This document shows, in pieces, positions 17,343 through 25,378 of a stretch of 64,000 nucleotides of DNA. The stretch comes from Microbacterium sp. zg-Y625. GTDB lineage: Bacteria; Actinomycetota; Actinomycetes; Actinomycetales; Microbacteriaceae. Each line of letters begins with the position of its first letter. Within the stretch, counting starts at the first letter, position 1. The notes below the pieces were generated by a model. That model did no database searches. It was given only the letters and a program-made list of their open reading frames with translations, and was not told the origin of the DNA. A program made the position numbers and the translations under genes. The stretch lies in contig NZ_CP126740.1 of the NCBI RefSeq assembly GCF_030246925.1, positions 1,178,001-1,242,000 on the forward strand, written 5' to 3'.

Positions 17343-17777
17343 ATGAAGACCAACGTCAACCTCTGGTGGCTTCTCGCGGGCTTCTTCCTGCTGGTCGCGA
17401 TCGTCTACACCTGGTGGAACATCATCGCCTACCCGGAGCTCGCCTGGTACCAGGCGATCGAGTGGGTCGGCACCGTGGCGCTGTTCTTCTCGGTCTTCAT
17501 GGCCGCACTCATCGGCTTCTACGTCAGCCGTGTGCACAAGGCGCAGGGCGGCGAGCTGCCCGAGGACATCCTCACGGCGGACATCGACGACGGGGACCCC
17601 GAGATGGGTGAGTTCAGCCCGTGGTCGTGGTGGCCGATCGTGCTGGCCTTCTCCGCGGCACTGGCCATGATCGGCTTCGCCGTCGGCACCTTCATGATCC
17701 CGATCGGCCTTGCCGTCTTCGTCATCGCCATCGTGGGCTGGGTGTTCGAGTACTACCGCGGGTACTTCGCTCGCTGA
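17343..17777 (+). CDS. ctaF: Cytochrome c oxidase subunit IV (actinobacterial)
   Basis: This 144-aa membrane protein has four hydrophobic segments (about 7-25, 37-57, 100-118, 119-138). It is the actinobacteria-specific fourth subunit that packs against CtaD. It starts three bases after the ctaD stop, and the position and the segment EFSPWSWWPIVL fit the family. The PP2C gene starts five bases after it and may be co-transcribed. Confidence 0.93.
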   Translation: MKTNVNLWWLLAGFFLLVAIVYTWWNIIAYPELAWYQAIEWVGTVALFFSVFMAALIGFYVSRVHKAQGGELPEDILTADIDDGDPEMGEFSPWSWWPIVLAFSAALAMIGFAVGTFMIPIGLAVFVIAIVGWVFEYYRGYFAR

Positions 17778-17782
17778 GCATC

Positions 17783-18577
17783 ATGCCCGCTCGACTGAGG
17801 GCCGCCGCCGTCTCGGACGTCGGCGAGTTCCGCGCCGTCAACCAGGATGCCGCTTTCGCGGCATCCTGGGGGGCGGGCGTTGCGGACGGCGTCGGTGGGG
17901 GACCGGCGGGGGATCTCGCATCGGCCGCGCTCCTGCACCGTCTCGCTGCCGGCTCGCCCGAGACGCGTGACGCGGAGCACCTGGCATCCCGCATCCGCTG
18001 GGCGAACTGGGACATCGGCGCGCACACGCGACGGGACCCCGCGCTGGTGGGCATGGCCACGACCCTCACCGGCCTGTGGTTCGGGGGATCGGGAGAGCTC
18101 CTCCTCGCCCACACCGGCGACTCCCGCGCCTACCTGCTGCGGGACGGGCTGCTGAGCCGCCAGACGCGCGATGACTCGCTCGTGCAGGCCCTCGTCGACC
18201 AGGGGCTCCTCAGCGCCGAGGAAGCGGCCGTGCACCCGCGGCGGAACGTCATCACCGCCTCGCTCAGCGGGGACGATGAAGACACCGTCAGTGTGGCCCG
18301 CGTGGACGCCGTGCACGGGGATCGCTGGCTGCTGTGCAGCGACGGAGTGAGCGACTACGTTCCCCACGACGAGCTGGAGCGGCTCCTCGTCCTCGCGCCG
18401 ACACCTGAGCGTGCCGCGGACTGGGTGGTGCGGGTCGCGCTCGACGCCGGCACCCGCGACAACGCGACGGCCGTCGTGTGCGACATCGTCCCGGCGCCCG
18501 AGCGGGTCTCGCCCGAGGCACCCGTGTTCGTCGGCGCTGCGGCCGCCCGCTTTCTCGAGGGCCTCGACAGCGCCTGA
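17783..18577 (+). CDS. PP2C-type serine/threonine phosphatase
   Basis: This 264-aa metal-dependent phosphatase has the PP2C metal-binding Asp motifs VADGVGG (about 33-39), HTGDSRAYLL (about 112-121) and LCSDGVSDYV (about 182-191), plus GTRDNATAVV near the C-terminus, so the catalytic set looks complete. There is no membrane segment or attached sensor domain, so it is probably a cytosolic phosphatase acting on Ser/Thr kinases or their targets; the partner kinase is not in this window. It begins five bases after ctaF. An unusual perfect hairpin lies inside the coding sequence (17842-17869). Confidence 0.92.
   Translation: MPARLRAAAVSDVGEFRAVNQDAAFAASWGAGVADGVGGGPAGDLASAALLHRLAAGSPETRDAEHLASRIRWANWDIGAHTRRDPALVGMATTLTGLWFGGSGELLLAHTGDSRAYLLRDGLLSRQTRDDSLVQALVDQGLLSAEEAAVHPRRNVITASLSGDDEDTVSVARVDAVHGDRWLLCSDGVSDYVPHDELERLLVLAPTPERAADWVVRVALDAGTRDNATAVVCDIVPAPERVSPEAPVFVGAAAARFLEGLDSA
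17842..17869 (+). repeat. Perfect 12-bp hairpin inside the PP2C gene
   Basis: CCAGGATGCCGC (17842-17853), loop TTTC, GCGGCATCCTGG (17858-17869). It lies about 60 bases into the coding region (encoding NQDAAFAASWG) and combines both orientations of the GGATGCC motif. Confidence 0.85.
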
Positions 18578-18594
18578 GGCCGGCTCCCGGTCTG

Positions 18595-18999
18595 CTACCG
18601 CACCACCATGGTGAGCGGGTCGAACCGGCGCGGCAGCGGGCCGCTGTCGTCCTCCGTCGGCAGGCCTTCGCGGGCCCAGTACTCGTACCCGCCGATCATC
18701 TCCCGCACGTCGTAGCCGGCCGTGGCGAAGGCCAGGGCTGCCTTGGCGCCGGCGTTGCATCCGGGGCCCCAGCAGTAGACGACCACGGGCGTGGCCCGAT
18801 CGATCTCCGCGGCAGCGCGGGCGGTGATCTCACGGTGGGGCAGGTGCACGGCTCCGGTGACACGTCCCCGGTCCCACGCCGCCTCGCTGCGCACGTCGAC
18901 GAGCGTCATCGTCCTGCCCGCACGCTGGGCCTCGTGAACGTCGCTCGGGTCGGTCTCATGGCGGAGCTTCGCGGAGAAGTAGGTGGCGGCATCCATCAT
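18595..18999 (-). CDS. Rhodanese-like domain protein
   Basis: This 134-aa single rhodanese domain carries the active-site loop VYCWGPGCNAGAKAA (about 71-85). The loop cysteine in position for sulfur transfer is that of CWGPGC; the loop is longer than in classical thiosulfate sulfurtransferases, so the reaction (sulfur, arsenate or phosphate chemistry) is uncertain. It is cytoplasmic. TACGGT lies six bases before the first of two adjacent ATGs (18999), indicating a leaderless start; the longer reading frame to 19128 is probably not coding. It is convergent with the PP2C gene. Confidence 0.88.
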   Translation of the reverse strand: MMDAATYFSAKLRHETDPSDVHEAQRAGRTMTLVDVRSEAAWDRGRVTGAVHLPHREITARAAAEIDRATPVVVYCWGPGCNAGAKAALAFATAGYDVREMIGGYEYWAREGLPTEDDSGPLPRRFDPLTMVVR

Positions 19000-19005
19000 C
19001 GAGTC

Positions 19006-19011
19006 ACCGTA
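19006..19011 (-). promoter_or_regulatory. -10 TACGGT for the rhodanese gene (leaderless)
   Basis: On the reverse strand, TACGGT, six bases, then ATG at 18999. Confidence 0.5.
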
Positions 19012-19087
19012 CCGCGCTCCGCGAGGAGCACAGGGCGTCGCGGGAGGACGAAGAGCGCAGGAATCCTGCCCTGTTCCCCGGACGAAC

Positions 19088-19126
19088 GAGAAGGGCCCCG
19101 GCGCGTCATACGCCGGGGCCCTTCTC
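19088..19126 (-). terminator. Terminator of the ctaE-qcrCAB operon
   Basis: GAGAAGGGCCCCGGCG (19088-19103) is the exact inverse of CGCCGGGGCCCTTCTC (19111-19126), a 16-bp stem with a 7-base loop, starting 11 bases past the qcrB stop. There is no T run, as usual for actinobacterial terminators. Confidence 0.9.
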
Positions 19127-19136
19127 ATGTCAGAAC

Positions 19137-20960
19137 TCAGGAGTCCTTCTTGTCCTTCTTGTCGTCGCCCTCGTCGGGGATGATCACGTTCGACGGGCGC
19201 ACGGCCGTCTCGCTGTTGTGACCGTCATCGATCGGGTGCAGGGGAGCGTCGGGGACGCCGGCGCGCTCGTGGGCGCCCTGAAGCTCCGCGGCCTCCTCTT
19301 CCTGCATGTGGTCGAGGGAGTGGTGCTGGTGAGCCAGCGCCGCGTCGAGCTCCGCCTGGGTGAGCGGGGTCAGGCGGTCCTCGAAGAACCACCGTGACAG
19401 CGAGGCGCGCAGGTTCTCGTGCCACGGGATGCGTCCCTTGGCGTTGGGCCGCACCACCAGCGGCGCGTTGGTCTCGACGTCGACGAGCTTGACGCGCTCG
19501 TACTCGTCGACCGGCTGGTGCACCTCGATGTACTCGCCGCCCGGGAGGCGGACGATGCGACCGGACTCGTAGCCGTGCAGCACGATCTCGCGGTCCTTCT
19601 TCTGCAGCGCGAGACAGATGCGCTTGGTGACGAAGTAGGCGACGATCGGCCCGACGATGAGCAGCGTCTGCAGGGCGTGGATGACGCCCTCCATCGTGAG
19701 GAAGAAGTGCGTGGCGATAAGGTCGGAGGATGCCGCAGCCCACAGCACCGCGTAGAACGTGACACCGGCCGCGCCGATGGCGGTGCGGGTGGCGGCGTTG
19801 CGCGGACGCTGCGCGATGTGGTGCTCGCGCTTGTCGCCGGTGATCCACGCCTCGATGAAGGGGTAGATGGCGACCAGCAGGATGAAGACGACGAGCACAC
19901 CGAGCGGCAGCAGGATGTTCCACGACCACGTGCGGTCGAGGAAGACCGTCTCCAGGTGCGGCGGCACCAGACGCAGGGCGCCGTCGGCGAAGCCGATGTA
20001 CCAGTCGGGCTGCGTTCCCGCAGACACCGGCGACGGGTCGTAGGGGCCGTAGTTCCACACCGGGTTGATGGTGAACAGCGACGCGATCAGCACGATCACA
20101 CCGAACGTGATGAAGAAGAAGCCGCCCATCTTCGACATGTAGACCGGCACCATCGGGTAGCCGACGACATTGCTGTTCGTGCGGCCGGGGCCGGCGAACT
20201 GCGTGTGCTTGTTCACGATCATGAGCATGAGGTGAAGCGCGAGCAGCGCCACCAGGATCGCCGGGAGCAGCAGGATGTGCAGCGTGTAGAGGCGCCCCAC
20301 GATGTCGACGCCGGGGAACTCGCCGCCGAAGAGCAGGAACGACGTCCAGGTGCCGATCAGCGGGATGCCCTTGACCATGCCGTCGATGATGCGCAGGCCG
20401 TTGCCCGAGAGCAGGTCGTCGGGGAGCGAGTAGCCGGTGAAGCCCTCACCCATCGCGAGGACGAACAGCACGAAGCCGATCACCCAGTTGAGCTCGCGCG
20501 GCTTGCGGAACGCGCCGGTGAAGAAGACGCGCAGCATGTGCACGCCGATGCCGGCGACGAAGACGAGGGCCGCCCAGTGGTGGATCTGACGCACCAGCAG
20601 ACCGCCGCGGATGTCGAACGAGATCCGCAGGGTGGACTCCATGGCTGCCGACATCGGGATGCCGCGCATCGCCTCGTACGCGCCGTAGTAGTGCGTCTCG
20701 ACCATCGAGGCCTGGAAGAAGAACGTCAGGAACGTGCCGGAGAGCAGCACGACGACGAAGCTCCACAGGGCGATCTCGCCCAGCATGAACGACCAGTGGT
20801 CCGGGAAGATCTTGCGTCCCAGCTCCTTGACGAGGCCCGAGATGCTCGTGCGCTCATCGAGATAGTTCGCCGCCCCCGCGACGAAGCGCCCGCCGAGGGG
20901 CTTCTCGTCGGAGTTCTTCGACCTCTCGGTCGTCTCCTCAGTGACAGTTGCGGTGCTCAA
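19137..20960 (-). CDS. qcrB: Cytochrome bc1 complex cytochrome b subunit
   Basis: This 607-aa membrane subunit binds haems bL and bH and oxidises menaquinol. The N-terminal eight-helix cytochrome b core includes RQIHHWAALVFV and LLPAILVALLALHLM with the haem His pairs, and the Qo-site region near FPGVDIVG. A long actinobacterial cytoplasmic C-terminal extension (about 420-607) follows. The TTG start at 20960 overlaps the qcrA stop as TTGA, which implies translational coupling. A longer frame exists but runs inside qcrA. With CtaCDEF it forms the III2-IV2 supercomplex. Confidence 0.96.
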   Translation of the reverse strand: MSTATVTEETTERSKNSDEKPLGGRFVAGAANYLDERTSISGLVKELGRKIFPDHWSFMLGEIALWSFVVVLLSGTFLTFFFQASMVETHYYGAYEAMRGIPMSAAMESTLRISFDIRGGLLVRQIHHWAALVFVAGIGVHMLRVFFTGAFRKPRELNWVIGFVLFVLAMGEGFTGYSLPDDLLSGNGLRIIDGMVKGIPLIGTWTSFLLFGGEFPGVDIVGRLYTLHILLLPAILVALLALHLMLMIVNKHTQFAGPGRTNSNVVGYPMVPVYMSKMGGFFFITFGVIVLIASLFTINPVWNYGPYDPSPVSAGTQPDWYIGFADGALRLVPPHLETVFLDRTWSWNILLPLGVLVVFILLVAIYPFIEAWITGDKREHHIAQRPRNAATRTAIGAAGVTFYAVLWAAASSDLIATHFFLTMEGVIHALQTLLIVGPIVAYFVTKRICLALQKKDREIVLHGYESGRIVRLPGGEYIEVHQPVDEYERVKLVDVETNAPLVVRPNAKGRIPWHENLRASLSRWFFEDRLTPLTQAELDAALAHQHHSLDHMQEEEAAELQGAHERAGVPDAPLHPIDDGHNSETAVRPSNVIIPDEGDDKKDKKDS

Positions 20961-22036
20961 TGACGCTCCCAGAAGCTCGGGCCGACCGGCTCGGTGAAGT
21001 CGCTGCGTGCGATGAGGTAGCCCTCGTCGTCGACGGTGATCGGCAGCTGCGGCAGCGGACGTGCAGCGGGGCCGAAGATGACCGCCGCGCCATCGGACAC
21101 GTCGAACTGCGACTGGTGACAGGGGCACAGCAGATGGTGGGTCTGCTGCTCGTACAGGGCGACGGGGCAGCCGACGTGCGTGCACACCTTGGAGTAGGCG
21201 ACGATGCCGTCGTACGACCAGTCCTTGCGGTCCTCGGCCTCTTTCAGCTGCTCGGGGAGCAGGCGCACGGCCAGGACGATCGCCTTGGCCTTCTCCTCGA
21301 GGTAGCCGTCGTGGTGGCTCAGCGAGGCGAGCGACTCGGGGATCACCTGCACGACCGACCCGAGGGTCAGGTCGGCGGCACGGATGGGCAGGCCGCTCGG
21401 GTCGTGCGCCAGGCGCTCGCCCTTCTTCCACATGGTGTGGCTGAGCAGGTACACCGGGTCGCCGGCGTGGGGGTGCTCGGGCGTGCTTTCCGGGGCGAGG
21501 CCGCGGAACAGCGTGATGCCCGGAACGACGGATGCCACGACCGCGGCGATCAGCGAGTTGCGGATCATGGTGCGGCGGCCGAACCCGGACTCCTCGTTGG
21601 CCTCGCGGAACACCTCGACGGCGGCTTCACGTGTCGTGTCGCGGCCACGGGTGGCGTGACGCGGCTCGATGAACTCCTTGTCGGACATGATCGCCTTGGA
21701 CCAGTGGATGGCGCCGACGCCGATCGCGAGCAGGGCCAGGCCGATGCCGAGTCCGATGAAGAGGTTGTTGTTGCGGATGTCGATGAGCTGCCCGCTCTCG
21801 ATCGGGAAGATCATGTAGGCGGCGACCGCCCAGATGCTCCCGGCGAGGGACAGGTAGAACAGGGTGTACACCGTGCGCTCGGCCCGCTTCATCGCGGCGG
21901 GATCCTTGTCGGTGATGCGTGCGCGGTGCGGCGGCAGACCGGGGTTGTGCACGGGGTCGGATACCGCGACCGCGAGCCCCGGGGAGGGCTTCCAGGAAGC
22001 CCTCTCGTGCTCGAGCGCGTCGTCCTCGTGTGTCAT
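20957..22036 (-). CDS. qcrA: Cytochrome bc1 complex Rieske iron-sulfur subunit
   Basis: This 359-aa protein has three transmembrane helices near 60-78, 85-115 and 163-185, as in other actinobacterial QcrA proteins, followed by a periplasmic Rieske domain. The 2Fe-2S ligands are in CTHVGCP (about 293-299) and CPCHQSQFD (about 311-319). It accepts an electron from menaquinol and passes it to QcrC. The start is ATG 22036, 41 bases after the qcrC stop. Its TGA overlaps the qcrB TTG. Confidence 0.96.
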   Translation of the reverse strand: MTHEDDALEHERASWKPSPGLAVAVSDPVHNPGLPPHRARITDKDPAAMKRAERTVYTLFYLSLAGSIWAVAAYMIFPIESGQLIDIRNNNLFIGLGIGLALLAIGVGAIHWSKAIMSDKEFIEPRHATRGRDTTREAAVEVFREANEESGFGRRTMIRNSLIAAVVASVVPGITLFRGLAPESTPEHPHAGDPVYLLSHTMWKKGERLAHDPSGLPIRAADLTLGSVVQVIPESLASLSHHDGYLEEKAKAIVLAVRLLPEQLKEAEDRKDWSYDGIVAYSKVCTHVGCPVALYEQQTHHLLCPCHQSQFDVSDGAAVIFGPAARPLPQLPITVDDEGYLIARSDFTEPVGPSFWERH

Positions 22037-22077
22037 GGTGCTCCTCGTGCGTTCCGTGATGCTGTGTCAGTGATCGA

Positions 22078-22878
22078 TCAGTTCGACTTCGCCGTGATCC
22101 ACACGGTGAGAGCGATCAAACCGCCGATACCGAAGATCCAGATGAACAGACCCTCCGAAACGGGGCCGAGCGAGCCGAGGTTGAAGCCGCCGGGCGACGG
22201 GCTCTCCTGCATGTACATCAGCGCGGAGATGATGTCGCGCTTCTCCTCCGTGGTGAGGGTCAGGTCGTTGAAGACCGGCATGTTCTGCGGGCCCGTCACC
22301 ATGGCGGCGTAGATGTGCAGTGCGCTGGTGTCGGTGAGCGGCGGGGCGTACTTGCCCTCGGTGAGGGCGCCGCCGGCGGCCGCCACGTTGTGGCACATCG
22401 CGCAGTTGATGCGGAAGAGCTCGGCGCCTGCGGAGACATCGCCCTCGCCGTCGAGGACGTGCGCGTCGGGGTAGCTGGGGCCGGGGGCGACGGACTGCGT
22501 GTACGCCGCGATCGCCTCGATCTGCTCCTGCGTGAACTGCACCGGCTTCTGCGGGGCCTGCGGGCCCTGCATCTGCAGCGGCATGCGGCCCGTAGCCACC
22601 TGGAACTCCACCGAGAGCTCGCCGACGCCGTACAGCGAGGGTCCGTTCGCGGAGCCCTGCAGGTCGAGCCCGTGGCAGGTGGCGCAGTTGGCCTGGAACA
22701 GCTTCTTGCCGTCCTCGACCGTGAGCGCGGACGTCACCGTCTGCGGCTCGGAGGCGGCAACGGCTGCGGAGGCTCCCGCGTAGACGCCGCCGGTGACGAG
22801 AAGACCGATGCCGATGAGGGCTGCGGCGGCCCAGGGGCTGCGGCGGCCGTTCGTGCGGCGAGGAGTGTGTCGTGCCAT
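22078..22878 (-). CDS. qcrC: Cytochrome bc1 complex di-haem cytochrome c subunit
   Basis: This 266-aa protein has an N-terminal membrane anchor/signal (about 15-42), two cytochrome c domains with haem motifs CATCH (C65-H69) and CAMCH (C159-H163), and a C-terminal transmembrane helix (about 243-262). It passes electrons directly to CuA of CtaC, replacing a soluble cytochrome c. It lies between ctaE and qcrA in the usual actinobacterial order; the start is 19 bases from the ctaE stop. Confidence 0.97.
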   Translation of the reverse strand: MARHTPRRTNGRRSPWAAAALIGIGLLVTGGVYAGASAAVAASEPQTVTSALTVEDGKKLFQANCATCHGLDLQGSANGPSLYGVGELSVEFQVATGRMPLQMQGPQAPQKPVQFTQEQIEAIAAYTQSVAPGPSYPDAHVLDGEGDVSAGAELFRINCAMCHNVAAAGGALTEGKYAPPLTDTSALHIYAAMVTGPQNMPVFNDLTLTTEEKRDIISALMYMQESPSPGGFNLGSLGPVSEGLFIWIFGIGGLIALTVWITAKSN

Positions 22879-22897
22879 GTGCTTTCTCAGCTCGCTC

Positions 22898-23542
22898 TCA
22901 GCCCACGAAGGGCAGCAGATAGATGACGGCGAACAGGACGATCCACACGACGTCGACGAAGTGCCAGTAGTAGGACACGACGATCGCGGTGGTCATCTCC
23001 TTGCGCCCGAAGTTCTTCACCGCGTAGGCGCGCCCGATGACCATCAGGAACGCGATCAGGCCGCCGGTGACGTGCAGGGCGTGGAAGCCGGTCGTGATGT
23101 AGAAGGCCGAGGCGTATGCGTCGGCGCTGATCGGCAGGCCCTCGGCGACGAGCGTCGCGTACTCCCAGACCTGGCCGGAGACGAACACCGCGCCCATGAT
23201 GAAGGTGAGGAAGAACCACTCGGTCATGCCCCACTTGCGCACGTTCCAGAAGCTGCCGGTGCGGTAGGACTGGAAGCGCTCGGCGGCGAAGACGCCGGCC
23301 TGGCAGGTGAAGGACGACAGCACGAGGATGAACGTGTTGATCGCGGCGAAGGGGACGTTCAGGACCTCGCTCCGCGCGGCGAACAGCTCCGGCGAGGTGC
23401 TGCGCAGCGTGAAGAAGATCGCGAACAGGCCCGCGAAGAACATGACCTCGCTGCCGAGCCAGACAATGGTGCCGACGGCGACCGGGTCAGGTCGCTTGAC
23501 CGACCGCATGGCCTGGGGATAGGTCGTTGGAGAGCTCGTCAC
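22898..23542 (-). CDS. ctaE: Cytochrome c oxidase subunit III
   Basis: This 214-aa protein has five transmembrane helices (about 22-42, 60-82, 98-118, 138-160, 190-212) and contains family segments [15 protein letters not shown] and [10 protein letters not shown]. It stabilises subunit I. I chose GTG 23542 because the family N-terminus ([18 protein letters not shown]) follows closely and CATAAT lies six bases before it, giving a leaderless start; an in-frame ATG at 23581 is the alternative. It is the first gene of the ctaE-qcrCAB operon. Confidence 0.95.
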   Translation of the reverse strand: MTSSPTTYPQAMRSVKRPDPVAVGTIVWLGSEVMFFAGLFAIFFTLRSTSPELFAARSEVLNVPFAAINTFILVLSSFTCQAGVFAAERFQSYRTGSFWNVRKWGMTEWFFLTFIMGAVFVSGQVWEYATLVAEGLPISADAYASAFYITTGFHALHVTGGLIAFLMVIGRAYAVKNFGRKEMTTAIVVSYYWHFVDVVWIVLFAVIYLLPFVG

Positions 23543-23548
23543 ACATTC

Positions 23549-23554
23549 ATTATG
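23549..23554 (-). promoter_or_regulatory. -10 CATAAT for ctaE-qcrCAB (leaderless)
   Basis: On the reverse strand CATAAT (close to TATAAT) is followed by six bases and the GTG at 23542. The 128-base gap to trpD would hold both divergent promoters. Confidence 0.45.
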
Positions 23555-23656
23555 GCTGAAAGTCGGCCTCAAGTTTCCCATCGGAGCGCTGATGATCGGC
23601 TGGGTGAAGTGCGTCCACCCTCAGAGCCCGCCGAGAATTCGCTGATCCGCGCCCGA

Positions 23657-23662
23657 TAGGAT
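23657..23662 (+). promoter_or_regulatory. Putative -10 TAGGAT for trpD
   Basis: TAGGAT ends eight bases before the trpD ATG, close to the leaderless spacing seen elsewhere in the window. Confidence 0.4.
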
Positions 23663-23670
23663 CGGTCCCC

Positions 23671-24732
23671 ATGGCGGAGCTCTACTCGTGGCCCGAAATC
23701 CTCACCACTCTCCTTGACGCGCGCGACCTCAGCGTGTCGGAGTCGACGTGGGCGATGCGGCAGGTGATGACGGGCGCCGCGACGCCTTCCCAGCTGGCCG
23801 GCTTCCTGGTGGCGCTGCGCGCCAAGGGAGAGACGATCGACGAGATCGTCGGGTTCCGCGACGCGATCCTCGAAGCGGCCGTTCCGCTCCCGGTGCCCTC
23901 GCAGGTGCTCGACATCGTCGGGACCGGCGGTGACCGCTTCGGCACGGTCAACGTGTCGACGATGTCCGCGATCGTGGCCGCGGCGTCGGGGGTCCCCGTC
24001 GTCAAGCACGGGAACAAGGCGGCCAGTTCGAAGTCCGGCTCGTCCGACGTGTTGCGCGCGCTCGGCGTGGATCTGTCGCTGTCGCCGGACGCCGTCGCGC
24101 AGACGCTGCAGCGGACAGGCATCACCTTCGCGTTCGCGTCGGCGTTCCACCCCGGCTTCCGTCATGCCGGCGCCACCCGCGGGGAACTCGGGGTGCCCAC
24201 CGTGTTCAACTTCCTGGGGCCCCTGTGCAACCCCGCCCGCGCCGAGGCGAACGCGGTCGGCGTGGCGCAGCTGGACCGCGTCCCGCTCATCACCGGTGTC
24301 TTCCGCACCCGTGGGGCGACCGCCCTCGTGTTCCGCGGCGACGACGGCCTGGACGAGCTGACGACCACCGGTCACAGCCGGCTCTGGGAGATCAGCCTGG
24401 GCGACGTCCACGAGCACGACCTGGACCCGCGCGATCTCGGCATCCCGCTTGCGGACATCGACGACCTGCTGGGCGGTGAACCCGAGCACAACGCGGCCGT
24501 GGTGCGTCGGGTGCTCGACGGCGAGCCTGGTCCGGTGCGCGACATCGTGCTGCTCAACACCGCCGCCGGCATCGTGTCCTACCGGCTGTCGCTGGATCCG
24601 GCGCAGGCGCAGCGTCCGATACTCGAGCGACTGGCGGAGGCGAAGGATGCCGCGGCAGCCGCGATCGACGACGGATCCGCCGCCGCGACGCTGTCGGCAT
24701 GGGTGGAGGCGACGCAGCAGCTCGCCGGCTGA
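23671..24732 (+). CDS. trpD: Anthranilate phosphoribosyltransferase
   Basis: This 353-aa enzyme joins anthranilate to PRPP in tryptophan synthesis. Motifs are the glycine-rich PRPP loop DIVGTGGDRFGTVNVST (about 80-96), KHGNKAASSKSGSSD (about 112-126), and the Mg-binding GDDGLDELT region (about 225-233). Length is normal. It is isolated from other trp genes and next to the respiratory genes, an arrangement common in actinobacteria. Confidence 0.97.
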   Translation: MAELYSWPEILTTLLDARDLSVSESTWAMRQVMTGAATPSQLAGFLVALRAKGETIDEIVGFRDAILEAAVPLPVPSQVLDIVGTGGDRFGTVNVSTMSAIVAAASGVPVVKHGNKAASSKSGSSDVLRALGVDLSLSPDAVAQTLQRTGITFAFASAFHPGFRHAGATRGELGVPTVFNFLGPLCNPARAEANAVGVAQLDRVPLITGVFRTRGATALVFRGDDGLDELTTTGHSRLWEISLGDVHEHDLDPRDLGIPLADIDDLLGGEPEHNAAVVRRVLDGEPGPVRDIVLLNTAAGIVSYRLSLDPAQAQRPILERLAEAKDAAAAAIDDGSAAATLSAWVEATQQLAG

Positions 24733-24828
24733 GCAGGGGCGTTTCTTTATTCACGGCGGTGGTGTGTCGGGGCGGGGGCTGCCCCCGCTAGGTTGAGGGA
24801 ACACCCCGATCACAAGGAGCACCCCCGC

Positions 24829-25323
24829 ATGTCGGAAGCACCGGCCACCACGGCCGACACCATCCAATCGCCCACCCGCAAGGTCGGCCTGATCAAGGCC
24901 GCCGGCATCATCGGCATCCTGGGCGGTGTGGCACTGATCATCGTCGGCATCGTCGTCTGGGTCATGGTTTCCTCGCAGCTGCGTGCCGAGAACATCACCG
25001 TCCCCGATGACGCGATGGCCTTCCAGGGTCAGACCGTCGCCGGACCCTTCACCGCATTCGTGCAGGCGGACATCATCCAGCAGCACGCCCTGCACTCCTC
25101 GGAGGGCAAGACCTACGCCGAGCTCGATCAGGACGACCCCGTGCGCGCCACGATGATGAACGCGTCGTTCCTGCGGGCGTCGTTGTTCACCTCGGTCGTG
25201 TCGTTCGGCGTCGCTGCCTTCGCCATGGGCATGGGTGTGCTGTCGATCATCTTCGGCTGGGCGATCCATCGCCTCGCCTCTGTTCCCGTCGTCGTGAAGC
25301 GGTCGTCGATCACGACTTCCTGA
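24829..25323 (+). CDS. Unknown two-helix membrane protein
   Basis: This 164-aa protein has a short polar N-terminus, a transmembrane helix at about 22-45 (AAGIIGILGGVALIIVGIVVW), an external region of about 65 residues, a second helix at about 118-142, and a short tail. From memory, homologues are sometimes auto-labelled as LigA-type ring-opening dioxygenases; nothing in this sequence supports an enzyme of that kind. ATG 24829 follows a good AAGGAGC site. A putative -10 (TAGGTT, 24789-24794) lies upstream next to a GC-rich hairpin at 24772-24788. Confidence 0.75.
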   Translation: MSEAPATTADTIQSPTRKVGLIKAAGIIGILGGVALIIVGIVVWVMVSSQLRAENITVPDDAMAFQGQTVAGPFTAFVQADIIQQHALHSSEGKTYAELDQDDPVRATMMNASFLRASLFTSVVSFGVAAFAMGMGVLSIIFGWAIHRLASVPVVVKRSSITTS

Positions 25324-25336
25324 GCCTTCTGACGCC

Positions 25337-25367
25337 ACGGGCCCGCACCACTTCGGTGCGGGCCCGT
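25337..25367 (+). terminator. Terminator after the membrane protein at 24829
   Basis: ACGGGCCCGCACC (25337-25349), loop ACTTC, GGTGCGGGCCCGT (25355-25367): a perfect 13-bp stem. Its last base is also the first base of the -10 hexamer of the next gene. Confidence 0.88.
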
Positions 25368-25372
25368 ACTCT
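25367..25372 (+). promoter_or_regulatory. -10 TACTCT for the PHP gene (leaderless)
   Basis: TACTCT, six bases, ATG 25379. It abuts the upstream terminator hairpin. Confidence 0.5.
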
Positions 25373-25378
25373 GTCGCC

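Noticed and set aside
24829..25323. Possible ring-opening dioxygenase (LigA-like) label
   Set aside because: The protein is a 164-aa two-helix membrane protein with no metal-binding motif; the label would be an annotation artefact.
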